From CAVRQM01 sp963756975 (GTDB lineage Bacteria; Pseudomonadota; Alphaproteobacteria; Acetobacterales; Acetobacteraceae), in contig CAVWPS010000002.1 in the NCBI GenBank assembly GCA_963756975.1, positions 62,001 through 126,000 on the forward strand: DNA of 64,000 nt. The letters run 5' to 3'. The notes under the pieces were generated by a model. It saw only the letters and a program-made list of their open reading frames with translations. It had not been told where the DNA came from and did no database searches. Positions 33,478-41,456 of this stretch are shown here, piece by piece; position 1 is the first letter of the stretch; each line of letters begins with the position of its first letter. Both the position numbers and the translations under genes were made by a program.

Positions 33478-34848
33478 ATGAGACATCGGATGGTCCCCGT
33501 CATGCAGCATGCTTCTTTCGCGAGCCGGTCCGAAGCAGCCTGCGACCGGCTGCGGGCACTGGAGCGTCATGTCGTGTCCGGTGAGGTGGCCGGTGTCACC
33601 GGAGCCACGCTGCGCGTCGGCGGGCTGTCCGGACTGGCCGCGGTCGGCGGGATTTTGCGGCTCGGCGGCGACGAAAGCGGTTTTTCCGCCGAGATCGTCG
33701 GCTTCTCCGGCCAGCACGCGACGGCGCTCGCGCGGGGCGACCTCGGCGGGCTGGTGGCCGGCGCGCGGGCGACGCTCGGCCCCGCGATCGCCGGGCTGCC
33801 GGTCTGCGACGGCTGGATCGGCCGCGTCGTCGACCCGCTCGGCCGGCCGCTCGACGATCGTGGACCGTTGCCGGCCGGGCCTCACCTGCAACCAATGCGT
33901 GCATCGCCACCTTCGGCGGCCACGCGCGCGCGCCTCGGACCGCGTGTCGAGTTCGGCACCCGCGTGCTGGACCTGTTCGCGCCGTGCCGCGAGGGCCAGC
34001 GGCTCGGCCTGTTCGCGGGCTCCGGGATCGGCAAGTCGACGCTGCTGGCGATGCTCGCGCGCGGCGTCGATTGCGACGTGGTCGTGCTGGCGCTGGTCGG
34101 CGAGCGCGGGCGGGAGGTGCGGGAGTTCCTCGAGGACGATCTGGGGCCGGAGGCGCGGGCGCGCTCGGTCACCGTGATCGCCACGTCGGACGCCTCGCCG
34201 CTGATCCGGCGCGACGCGGCATGGGCGGCGATGGCGGTGGCCGAGCATTTTCGCGACCGGGGCAAGCGGGTGCTGCTGCTGATGGACAGCGTCACCCGGT
34301 TCTGCGCGGCGCTGCGCGACATCGGGCTCGCGGGCGGGGAGCCGCCGACGACGCGCGGCTTCCCGCCCTCCGTCTTCTCCGAACTGCCCCGCCTGCTGGA
34401 GCGCGCGGGGCCGGGCCTCGACCGGCCCGGCATGGGCAGCATCACCGCGCTGTTCACCGTGCTGGTCGACGGCGACGACCACGACGAACCGGTGGCCGAC
34501 GCGGCGCGCGGCATCCTGGACGGCCATGTCGTGCTCGACCGGCGGATCGGCGAGGCCGGCCGGTATCCGGCTGTGGACGTCGCGCGCAGCCTGTCGCGCA
34601 CGGCACCGGGCTGCCTCCCGCCCGGGACCGTGCCGGACGTCGCCGCCGCGCGCGCGATTTTGACCCGCGCCGCCAGTCTGGCCGATCTGGTGCGGCTCGG
34701 GGCCTACGCGCCGGGGTCGGACCAAGACGCCGACCGGGCGCTGGCCCTGGCACCGAGGATCGAGGCGCTGATCGCGCAGAACAAGCACGAGGTGACGCCG
34801 GCGGCCGACGCCTTCGCGGCGCTGCGCGCGATCGTGGGCGCGGCATGA
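33478..34848 (+). CDS. fliI: flagellar export ATPase FliI
   Basis: About 456 residues from ATG 33478 (ATGs at 33490 and 33502 are equally plausible). F1-beta-like ATPase powering flagellar protein export. Seen: GWIGRVVDPLGRPLDD, the Walker A loop GLFAGSGIGKSTLL, VLALVGERGREVREF, Walker B LLLMDSVTRFC, LAGGEPPTTRGFPPSVFSELPRLLERAG and GRYPAVDVARSLSR. Overlaps the following fliJ-like gene by ATGA. Its location next to divergent ctrA suggests control by that regulator. Confidence 0.95.
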   Translation: MRHRMVPVMQHASFASRSEAACDRLRALERHVVSGEVAGVTGATLRVGGLSGLAAVGGILRLGGDESGFSAEIVGFSGQHATALARGDLGGLVAGARATLGPAIAGLPVCDGWIGRVVDPLGRPLDDRGPLPAGPHLQPMRASPPSAATRARLGPRVEFGTRVLDLFAPCREGQRLGLFAGSGIGKSTLLAMLARGVDCDVVVLALVGERGREVREFLEDDLGPEARARSVTVIATSDASPLIRRDAAWAAMAVAEHFRDRGKRVLLLMDSVTRFCAALRDIGLAGGEPPTTRGFPPSVFSELPRLLERAGPGLDRPGMGSITALFTVLVDGDDHDEPVADAARGILDGHVVLDRRIGEAGRYPAVDVARSLSRTAPGCLPPGTVPDVAAARAILTRAASLADLVRLGAYAPGSDQDADRALALAPRIEALIAQNKHEVTPAADAFAALRAIVGAA

Positions 34849-35276
34849 ACATCGACGCGTTGCGGACCGCGCTCCGCCTGCGTGAACAATCGCGCGACGC
34901 GGCGGCGGAGGATGTGGCGCGCTGCCTCGTCCGGTCCGAGCAGGCACGGGTGGCGGCGCGGGCGGCGGACGAGCGCATCGCGCGGGAGATGGAGGCGGCG
35001 GTCAGCCTCGACGCCGGCGACGGCGCGGTCGAGGCGTTCGCCGCGTGGCTGCCGGTCGGCCGGAACGCGGCGGCCGCCGCCGAGGAAGCCTCGCAGGACA
35101 CCGAGGCGGCGCTGACCGTGGCCCGTGCCGGGCTGGCGGTCGCGCGCGCTTGTGTCGAGGCGGTCGAGGGTTTGCTGGCGGGGATCGCCGAGCAGGCGGA
35201 CGCGCGCGTGGCACGGGTCGAGCGGGCCGCCGCCGAGGACGCGCTGAGCCGGCCGGCGCGCGAGGAGGTCGCCTAG
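34845..35276 (+). CDS. fliJ: FliJ-like flagellar export chaperone
   Basis: A 143-residue, almost wholly helical protein starting in the fliI stop (ATGA). Long heptad-like Ala/Arg/Glu helices (RTALRLREQSRDAAAEDVARCL ... ALTVARAGLAVARACVEAVEGLLAG) match FliJ, which forms a two-helix coiled coil that binds the FliI ring. Sequence identity in this family is low, so the call rests on size, helical character and position directly after fliI. Confidence 0.75.
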   Translation: MNIDALRTALRLREQSRDAAAEDVARCLVRSEQARVAARAADERIAREMEAAVSLDAGDGAVEAFAAWLPVGRNAAAAAEEASQDTEAALTVARAGLAVARACVEAVEGLLAGIAEQADARVARVERAAAEDALSRPAREEVA

Positions 35277-35404
35277 GGCGACAGAACCGGCATGGCGCTC
35301 GGTTTTCATTCGTGCTTGATCCGGGACGAACGACGGGGCTGGGCAGTGGTGCGGATCGCGATGGCGGGCGGCGGCGACAACGGGTGCGGCTGCGCGAGGA
35401 TGTC

Positions 35405-37123
35405 ATGAGCTATCCCGACGTCGCCAACCCGGATCTGCTGGAACGCATCCCGCTGTCGGCGCGCACCGTGCTCGATGTCGGCTGCGGCTCCGCGAGCCTC
35501 GCCGCAGGCTACCGTCGCCGAAATCCGCGCGCGCGCCTGCTGGGGATCGAGGCCGACCCGAGCGTGGCCGAGCTCGCGACGCGGCGGCTGGACCGGCTGT
35601 ATGCCGTCGATGTCGAGGTGGACCCGGTGCCGTTCGCGGGCGAGCTGCCGCCGGCCGGGCTCGACTGCATCGTCTATGGCGACGTGCTCGAACATCTGCG
35701 CGATCCGTGGGCGGTGCTGCGGCGGCAGGCCGAGGCGCTGGCCCCGTCCGGCACGGTCGTGATCTGCGTGCCCAACGTCGAGCATTGGAGCTTCGTGGAG
35801 CGGATCGTTCGCGGCGCGTGGGCCTACGACGAGACCGGGCTGTTCGACCGCACCCATCTGCGCTGGTTCAACCCGGCCGGCATGCTGGCCGGGCTGCGGG
35901 CGGCGGGGCTGGTGCCGTACGACATCAAGGGCCGGGTGTTCGACCCGGAGCGCGCCGATGCCTGGGCGGAGGCGATGCGGCCGACGCTGGAGCGGCTCGG
36001 GCTCGATCCGGCCGCGTATGCCGGACGCTCCAAACCGCTGCAGCATGTCTGGCGCGCCCATAAGCGCGAGGTGCGGACGGTGACCGTGATCGGCACCCGG
36101 CTGACACCGGTCGGCGGCGTCAGCGAGGTGCGGGTCGACCAGCCGCTCGGCGCGTTGGCGGCGGAACCCGGGATGAGCCCGCGGCTGGCGACACTGGCCG
36201 AAGTGGCGCCGCTTCAGGGCGACGTGCCGCGCATCCTGGTGCTGCACCGCCCGCTGCTCGACGCGCAGGCCGGGCAGGCCAACATCCGCCGGCTGCTGGC
36301 GATGGGCTACTTGCTGGTGTGCGAGTTCGACGACCACCCGGATTACATCCCCGCCCTGCGCGGGGTCGTGGACCTGCAGAATTTCAAGGGCGTGCACGCC
36401 GTCCAGACGTCGACCGAGCCGCTGGCCGAGGTGTTGCGCGAGCGCAATCCGGAAGTGGCGGTATTCGCCAACGCGGTCGCGGCGATCCCGGACGTCGCGA
36501 ACTATGTCGAGGGGCAGCCGATGACGCTGTTCTTCGGCGGGCTGAACCGCGAGGAGGACTGGCCGTCGCTGGTGCCGGCGCTGAACGCGGTCGCGGACCG
36601 GGCCGGCGACCGGCTGAAATTCCGCATCGTGGCCGATCAGGGCCTGTTCGAGGCGTTGCGGACGCCGAACAAGGAATACGCGCCGCTGGTCGATTACCGG
36701 ACGTATCTGAGCCTGCTGACCGCGTGCGAGATCTCGTTCATGCCGCTCGCCGACACGGTGTTCAACCGGTGCAAATCGGACCTGAAATTCATCGAGGCGG
36801 CGTCGCACCGGGTGACGCCGCTGGCGAGCCGGACGGTCTACGCGGGCTCGGTCCGCGACGGGCAGACGGGGATGCTGTTCGGCGACGCGGACGAACTGCA
36901 GGCGAAATTGCAGCGCCTGCTGGACGACCCGGCGGGGGCGCGCGCGATGGCCGACGCGGCACGGGCCGAGGTGATCCGCACCCGAATGCTGGCCTATCAG
37001 ATGGGGCGGCGGGCGGCGTGGTATCGCGATCTGTGGGACCGTCGGCACGAGCTGCATGCGGCACTGATCGCGCGCGTGCCGGAGCTGTCGTCGCCGGAGG
37101 TGGATGCCGCCTGGGCGCGCTGA
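35405..37123 (+). CDS. methyltransferase-glycosyltransferase fusion protein
   Basis: A 572-residue two-part protein from ATG 35405. Residues 1-215: class I SAM methyltransferase with TVLDVGCGSASLAAGY (motif I), GIEADPSVAEL, and DCIVYGDVLEHLRDPWAVLRR, related to UbiG/Hyc-type glycan methylases. Residues about 225-570: a glycosyltransferase-like region with ILVLHRPLLDAQAGQANIRRLLAMGYLLVCEFDDHPDY, LFFGGLNREEDWPSLVPAL, and KSDLKFIEAASHRVTPLAS, the GT4-like acceptor/donor block. It lies 128 bp after fliJ. Inferred: modification of a surface glycan or flagellin. Confidence 0.75.
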   Translation: MSYPDVANPDLLERIPLSARTVLDVGCGSASLAAGYRRRNPRARLLGIEADPSVAELATRRLDRLYAVDVEVDPVPFAGELPPAGLDCIVYGDVLEHLRDPWAVLRRQAEALAPSGTVVICVPNVEHWSFVERIVRGAWAYDETGLFDRTHLRWFNPAGMLAGLRAAGLVPYDIKGRVFDPERADAWAEAMRPTLERLGLDPAAYAGRSKPLQHVWRAHKREVRTVTVIGTRLTPVGGVSEVRVDQPLGALAAEPGMSPRLATLAEVAPLQGDVPRILVLHRPLLDAQAGQANIRRLLAMGYLLVCEFDDHPDYIPALRGVVDLQNFKGVHAVQTSTEPLAEVLRERNPEVAVFANAVAAIPDVANYVEGQPMTLFFGGLNREEDWPSLVPALNAVADRAGDRLKFRIVADQGLFEALRTPNKEYAPLVDYRTYLSLLTACEISFMPLADTVFNRCKSDLKFIEAASHRVTPLASRTVYAGSVRDGQTGMLFGDADELQAKLQRLLDDPAGARAMADAARAEVIRTRMLAYQMGRRAAWYRDLWDRRHELHAALIARVPELSSPEVDAAWAR

Positions 37124-37127
37124 GCCC

Positions 37128-37410
37128 GTGCGGTTCGTCTGGGACGCGGAGAAGGAACGGCGGAACCGGGTCAAGCACGGGTTCGACTTCGACCTAGCCG
37201 CGTATGTGTTCGCCGATCCGGACCATGTTGCTATCATCGACCTTCGACGAGACACGCGAGGAACGGTGGCTGTGCTACGGCTTCGCCCTCTCACGCTTGA
37301 TCGTCGTCGTGCACACCTTTCCGGATCCGGACGATCCGGAACTGATCAGAGTCATCGGCCTGCGAAAGGCGACCATTCATGAACGACGACGTTACGCGAC
37401 CGGTGGTTGA
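37128..37410 (+). pseudogene. brnT: BrnT-like toxin, one frame break
   Basis: From GTG 37128: VRFVWDAEKERRNRVKHGFDFDLAAYVFADPDHVAI, the BrnT N-terminal signature (W-D-x-x-K-x-x-x-N-x-x-K-H-x-F). Near 37245 the frame must skip one base to continue FDETREERWLCYGF, LIVVVHTFPD and the C-terminal RVIGLRKATIHERRRYATG, equally typical (ARKAT-x-x-ERRRY). Full size is about 93 residues. BrnT is a RelE-like ribonuclease whose expression is repressed by the BrnT-BrnA complex. The antitoxin-like gene starts inside its 3' end. The break may be an error or a genuine inactivation; unlike lpxB, loss would be tolerated. Confidence 0.82.
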
Positions 37411-37669
37411 GGACCAGCTTCCCCAGCGACTTCGCGACCAATTACTCGCCAGCGACGATGTCGAACCGGACACGGCGGATATCCCCGAGCCGTCCGAGGC
37501 ATCGTGGGCGACCGCGCAGCGCGGTCCGGGTGCGCGCGAGCGGGTTCTAGCAAACCTGACCACCGTCCAGCTCGAATGGGACGTGCTGACCTGGCTTCGC
37601 CGGCAGGGGTCCGACCCCCAGGCGACGACGAACCGGATCTTGCGCGAGCGGATGAATGCCGACCGCTGA
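37379..37669 (+). CDS. brnA: BrnA-like antitoxin
   Basis: A 96-residue protein from ATG 37379, overlapping the toxin gene by 32 bp. Acidic N-terminal half (DDVEPDTADIPEPSEASW) and a C-terminal DNA-binding-like segment, VQLEWDVLTWLRRQGSDPQATTNRILRERMN, which has the L-x-x-D-V-x-x-W-x-R-x-QG pattern of BrnA antitoxins. In the family it neutralises BrnT and, as a dimer, represses the operon. Confidence 0.8.
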   Translation: MNDDVTRPVVEDQLPQRLRDQLLASDDVEPDTADIPEPSEASWATAQRGPGARERVLANLTTVQLEWDVLTWLRRQGSDPQATTNRILRERMNADR

Positions 37670-37678
37670 ACCGGCCGG

Positions 37679-39076
37679 ATGACCGATTTCTGGCGCCTGA
37701 CCGCCACCGACCTCGCCACCCGCATCCGCCGCCGCGAGATGTCCGCCCGTGACGTGGCGCTCGACGCACTGACGCGGCTCGATGCGGTAAATCCGGCGAT
37801 CAACGCCATCGTGGATCACCGGCGTGAGACGACGCTCGCGCAGGCCGACGCGGTCGACGCCACGATCGCGCGCGGCGACGATCCCGGCGTGCTGGCGGGC
37901 GTGCCCGTGACCGTGAAGGTCAACATCGATCAGGCGGGGTTCGCGACCACCAACGGGGTGCGCTCGTTGCGGGGCGCGGTCGCCGCGACCGACAGCCCGG
38001 TGGTGAGCAATCTGCTCCGCGCGGGGGCGGTGATCGTGGGCCGGACCAACACGCCCGCGTTCTCGTACCGGTGGTTCACCGAAAACCTGCTGCACGGGGC
38101 AACGAACAACCCGCGCGATGCGGCTCTGACGCCGGGCGGATCGTCGGGCGGTGCCGCGGCCGGTGTCGCGGCCGGGATCGGCGCGATCGGGCTCGGCACC
38201 GACATCGCGGGGTCGATCCGCTATCCGGCCTATGCCTGCGGCGTGCACGGCCTTCGCCCGACGCCGGGCCGGGTGGCGGCCTACAACGCGACCGTGCCGG
38301 AGCGGACGATCGGGCCGCAACTGTCGGCGGTGGCCGGGCCGATCGCGCGCACGATCGGCGACCTCCGGCTGGCACTCTCGGCGCTGGCCGCCCGCGACGC
38401 CCGCGACCCGTGGTGGATTCCGGCACCGCTGGACGGTCCGCCGGTGCCGAAACGGGCCGTGATGTGCGTGCGGCCGGACGGGCTCGACACCGCGCCCGAG
38501 ATCGCCGCCGCCCTGCACGACGCCGCCGGCCGGTTGCGGGCGGCGGGCTGGGTCGTCGACGAGGTCGATGATCTGCCGCCGTTGCGCGAGGCGGCGGCGT
38601 TGCAGACGCGGCTGTGGCTCGGCGACGGATATGAGGCGATGCTCGCGGCGGCCGAGCTTGAGGGCGATCCCGGGGCGCTTGCCGTATTGCGGTTCCATGG
38701 CCGGACGGCGCGCGCGATCGACCAGGCCGCGTTCTCCGGCATCCTGACCCGCCGCAACGCGCTCGCCCGGATGTGGCACGTCTTCCTCGATACGAACCCG
38801 GTCGTTCTGTTGCCGGTCTCGGCCGAGCTGCCGTTTCCGCAAAATCTCGATCTGCAGGGCGACGCCGCGTTCGCGCGGGTGTGGGAGGCGCAAATGACGC
38901 AGATCGCGTTGCCGATCCTGGGTCTGCCCGGGCTCACGGTCTCAACCGGCATGGTGGGTACTGTGCCGGTCGGGGTTCAGGTCATCGCCGGCCGCTTTCG
39001 CGAGGATGTCTGCCTGCTCGCCGGTGAGGCGATCGAGGCCGGCGGGGTGCCGCCCGCACCGATCGACCCGCATTGA
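37679..39076 (+). CDS. amidase signature family hydrolase
   Basis: A 465-residue enzyme from ATG 37679. The Ser-cisSer-Lys triad is visible: Lys in VPVTVKVNIDQAG, and the glycine/serine stretch TPGGSSGGAAAGVAAGIGAIGLGTDIAGSIR, where both serines lie. ATNNPRD precedes it as in family members. A late block PILGLPGLTVSTG(M)...PVGVQVIAGRF is also typical. It hydrolyses an amide, substrate unknown; GatA is unlikely because gatB and gatC are absent and the length is short. Its stop overlaps the next gene by TTGA. Confidence 0.9.
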   Translation: MTDFWRLTATDLATRIRRREMSARDVALDALTRLDAVNPAINAIVDHRRETTLAQADAVDATIARGDDPGVLAGVPVTVKVNIDQAGFATTNGVRSLRGAVAATDSPVVSNLLRAGAVIVGRTNTPAFSYRWFTENLLHGATNNPRDAALTPGGSSGGAAAGVAAGIGAIGLGTDIAGSIRYPAYACGVHGLRPTPGRVAAYNATVPERTIGPQLSAVAGPIARTIGDLRLALSALAARDARDPWWIPAPLDGPPVPKRAVMCVRPDGLDTAPEIAAALHDAAGRLRAAGWVVDEVDDLPPLREAAALQTRLWLGDGYEAMLAAAELEGDPGALAVLRFHGRTARAIDQAAFSGILTRRNALARMWHVFLDTNPVVLLPVSAELPFPQNLDLQGDAAFARVWEAQMTQIALPILGLPGLTVSTGMVGTVPVGVQVIAGRFREDVCLLAGEAIEAGGVPPAPIDPH

Positions 39077-40042
39077 GCGGACTGCGCCGCCTGCTCCGCC
39101 CGGTCCGGCGGGGCTGGCGGATCGCCACGGTCGCAGTGCCCGCCCATGCCGCCGCCGCATTCGCCCGGGGCCGCGATCCGGCCGCAATCCTTTCGAGCTG
39201 GACCGGTGACGCACCCGGACCGGACGTCGCGATCATGGCGGTTTTCGATCCGGCCGGCGCGGTGTCGGCGGAAGTGCTCGGCTACATCGACGCCCTGCGC
39301 GACGCGGGCCGCAGCGTGTTCGTGGCCAGCAACGGGCCGCTCTCGCCCGAGGCACGCGCGACGTTGCAAACGCGGTGCGCCGGCTGGCTCACGCGCAAAA
39401 ATGCCGGGCACGATTTCTCCGCGTGGCGGGCCGCGATGCTGGCATTCGACATCCGGGCCGACACCCTGCTGCTGGTCAACGACAGCCTGCACGGACCCAT
39501 CGCCCCGCTAAAACCGTTGTTCGACCGGATGAGCTTCGATCGCGCCGACATCTGGGCGCTGACCGACAGCCGGCAGCGGGAGCCGCATTTGCAGTCGTTC
39601 TTCCTGCTCGCCGGCCCCGCCGCCCTGGCGCATCCGGCCTGGACAGCGTTCTGGGCGGGCATCCGCCCGGTCCGGTCCCGCGAATGGGCGATCCGCACCG
39701 GCGAACTCGGGTTTTCGCGCGCGATGTCCCAGGCCGGGCTACGGCTTGCGGCACTTTGGCCGATCGAGACCGTGCTCGCGGAACCATCATGCCCGCACGC
39801 CCGCGACACAGGCCGAGGCGGCCCATGCGAAAAGCATCGAGCGGGCCGAAGAAGCCGGGCATGCGCTCAATCCCTCGATCCATCTGTGGCGCGCCCTGCT
39901 CGGCCTCGGGTTCCCGTTCGCCAAACGCGACCTGACCGGCCGCAACCGGGGCCGCATCGCCGACGCGGGTGAGGTCAGCGCAACACTTCGGTCGATGCGG
40001 TCAGACCCATCGCCGCCCCGAGCCGATCGAGCCGCCTCGTGA
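39073..40042 (+). pseudogene. rhamnan synthesis F (RgpF)-like protein, one frame break
   Basis: From TTG 39073 in the amidase stop. First frame: VAIMAVFDPAGAVSAEVLGYIDALRDAG, VASNGPLSPEARATLQ, RKNAGHDFSAWRAAM, LLVNDSLHGPIAPL and ALTDSRQREPHLQSFFLL, as in the RgpF-like family of cell-surface polysaccharide proteins. Between about 39775 and 39815 the frame must move by one base to read PATQAEAAHAKSIERAEEAGHALNPSIHLWRALLGLGFPFAKRDL, the conserved C-terminal block. The repaired frame runs on to 40042, overlapping the 3' end of ppx on the other strand by 68 bp, so the exact end is uncertain. Confidence 0.7.
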
Positions 40043-41456
40043 CGCTGTCGCCCGCGAACACGCCGCTGCCCTTCGGGGCCAGCCGCAGCACCAGCGAGCC
40101 GTCGACCACCAATGCCGTTTGCGCCAGCAGCGCGCGCGTGCCGGCCGACAGCGTGTAGGCGAGGCGCAGCGCGCAGCCGAGCGTCGTCGCGCGCAGGGCG
40201 GCGTCCGGCGACAGCAGGGCGCGGACCGGTTGCAGGAACGGGGCGTCCGGTTCCGCCTCGTAGCGATAGGCCAGCACGCAGGCGAGGAAGGCGCGGCTCG
40301 GGTGGTCGATGCCGACGCCGGGATGGTGCAGCACGCGCATGAACGACTGTTCGGCCCGGTATTCGGGGTGGTCGTGGCTGCCGATGTCGGACAGCCAGCA
40401 CGCCGCCTCGCGCAGCCGCCGCGCGTCGGACGTCTCGAACGTCGGGGCGAACAGCGGCGCGGTCCAGGCCATCAGCGCCGGCGGCAGGTCGGGGTCGCGG
40501 CCGGTCGCGTCGGCGGCGGCCCGGGCCTCGGCCAGCAACGGATCCTCGGCCCGGATTTCCGGACGCACGAGGCGCATGTACCAGCCTTCGCGCAGCCCGC
40601 ACGCGCTGAACACGACCCGGCGCGCGCCGGTCGCCCGCAGGAGGCGGCGCAGGACGACGGCCGCGTACGGCAGATCCTCGGTGCGTTTGCGCGGCATTCC
40701 CGGCATCCGCTCCATCAGCCGCTTCTGCGTCGTGCCGACCTCGCCGGCCATCTCGCGCGCGACCTCCCGCGAGAGGATGTATTGGTGGACGATGCTGATC
40801 GGGTAGCCGGCCAGCGCCATGTGCAGCCGCGCCAGCGCCCGCCACGCGCCGCCGACGAGATACAGATCCCGGCCCTCGCCGCCCGACAGCCAGCGCACGC
40901 CCGCCAAATCCGCCTCCGCAAGTTCGCGGGCACGGGAGATGTCGCCGCCGGCGCGGTCGGACAGGCGGATCACGCCGAGGGGCAGCGTCTTGGCGTCGCC
41001 CCGGGCACCGCCCGCGACGCGCACGACTTCCAGCGAGCCGCCGCCGATATCGGCCAGAATGCCGTCGGCCCCCGGGATGCCGCACAGCAGCCCCTCGGCC
41101 GAATACGCGGCCTCCTCCTCGCCGGGCAGGATGCGGATGTCCACACCGGGCATGACGGCGCGCAGCCCTTCGGCGAATGCCGGCCCGTTGCTCGCGTCGC
41201 GGACGGCGGCGGTGGCCAGCACCTCGAACGGGTCGGCCCCCATCGCGCGGCCGATCGCGTGGAACCGCGCCATCACCTGAAGCGCGGCCGCGACGCCCTC
41301 CTCGTTCAGCCGGCCGGTGGTTTGCAGCCCCCGGCCGAGCCGCAGCACGGCTTTTTCATTGAAGATCGGGACCGGCGTGCGTCCCCGTCCCTCGAACACG
41401 ACGAGGCGGACGGAGTTGGAGCCGAGGTCCACGACGGCACTGCGTTCGAACGTCAA
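39975..41456 (-). CDS. ppx: exopolyphosphatase / Ppx-GppA family
   Basis: A 493-residue actin-fold phosphatase from TTG 41456 (TTGA overlap with the ppk stop). Seen: SAVVDLGSNSVRLVVFE, ATAAVRDASNGP, LPGEEEAAYSAEGL, ILADIGGGSLEVVRV (the GGGS-x-E site), and a C-terminal HD-like half with SACGLREGWYMRLV and CWLSDIGSHDHPEYRAE. It trims polyphosphate or pppGpp; the neighbour ppk makes polyphosphate, so the pair controls the polymer's turnover. Confidence 0.93.
   Translation of the reverse strand: MTFERSAVVDLGSNSVRLVVFEGRGRTPVPIFNEKAVLRLGRGLQTTGRLNEEGVAAALQVMARFHAIGRAMGADPFEVLATAAVRDASNGPAFAEGLRAVMPGVDIRILPGEEEAAYSAEGLLCGIPGADGILADIGGGSLEVVRVAGGARGDAKTLPLGVIRLSDRAGGDISRARELAEADLAGVRWLSGGEGRDLYLVGGAWRALARLHMALAGYPISIVHQYILSREVAREMAGEVGTTQKRLMERMPGMPRKRTEDLPYAAVVLRRLLRATGARRVVFSACGLREGWYMRLVRPEIRAEDPLLAEARAAADATGRDPDLPPALMAWTAPLFAPTFETSDARRLREAACWLSDIGSHDHPEYRAEQSFMRVLHHPGVGIDHPSRAFLACVLAYRYEAEPDAPFLQPVRALLSPDAALRATTLGCALRLAYTLSAGTRALLAQTALVVDGSLVLRLAPKGSGVFAGDSVTRRLDRLGAAMGLTASTEVLR

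Noticed and set aside
37679..39076. GatA subunit of the amidotransferase
   Set aside because: The signature is shared by all amidases; gatB and gatC are absent and the flanking blocks do not match GatA.
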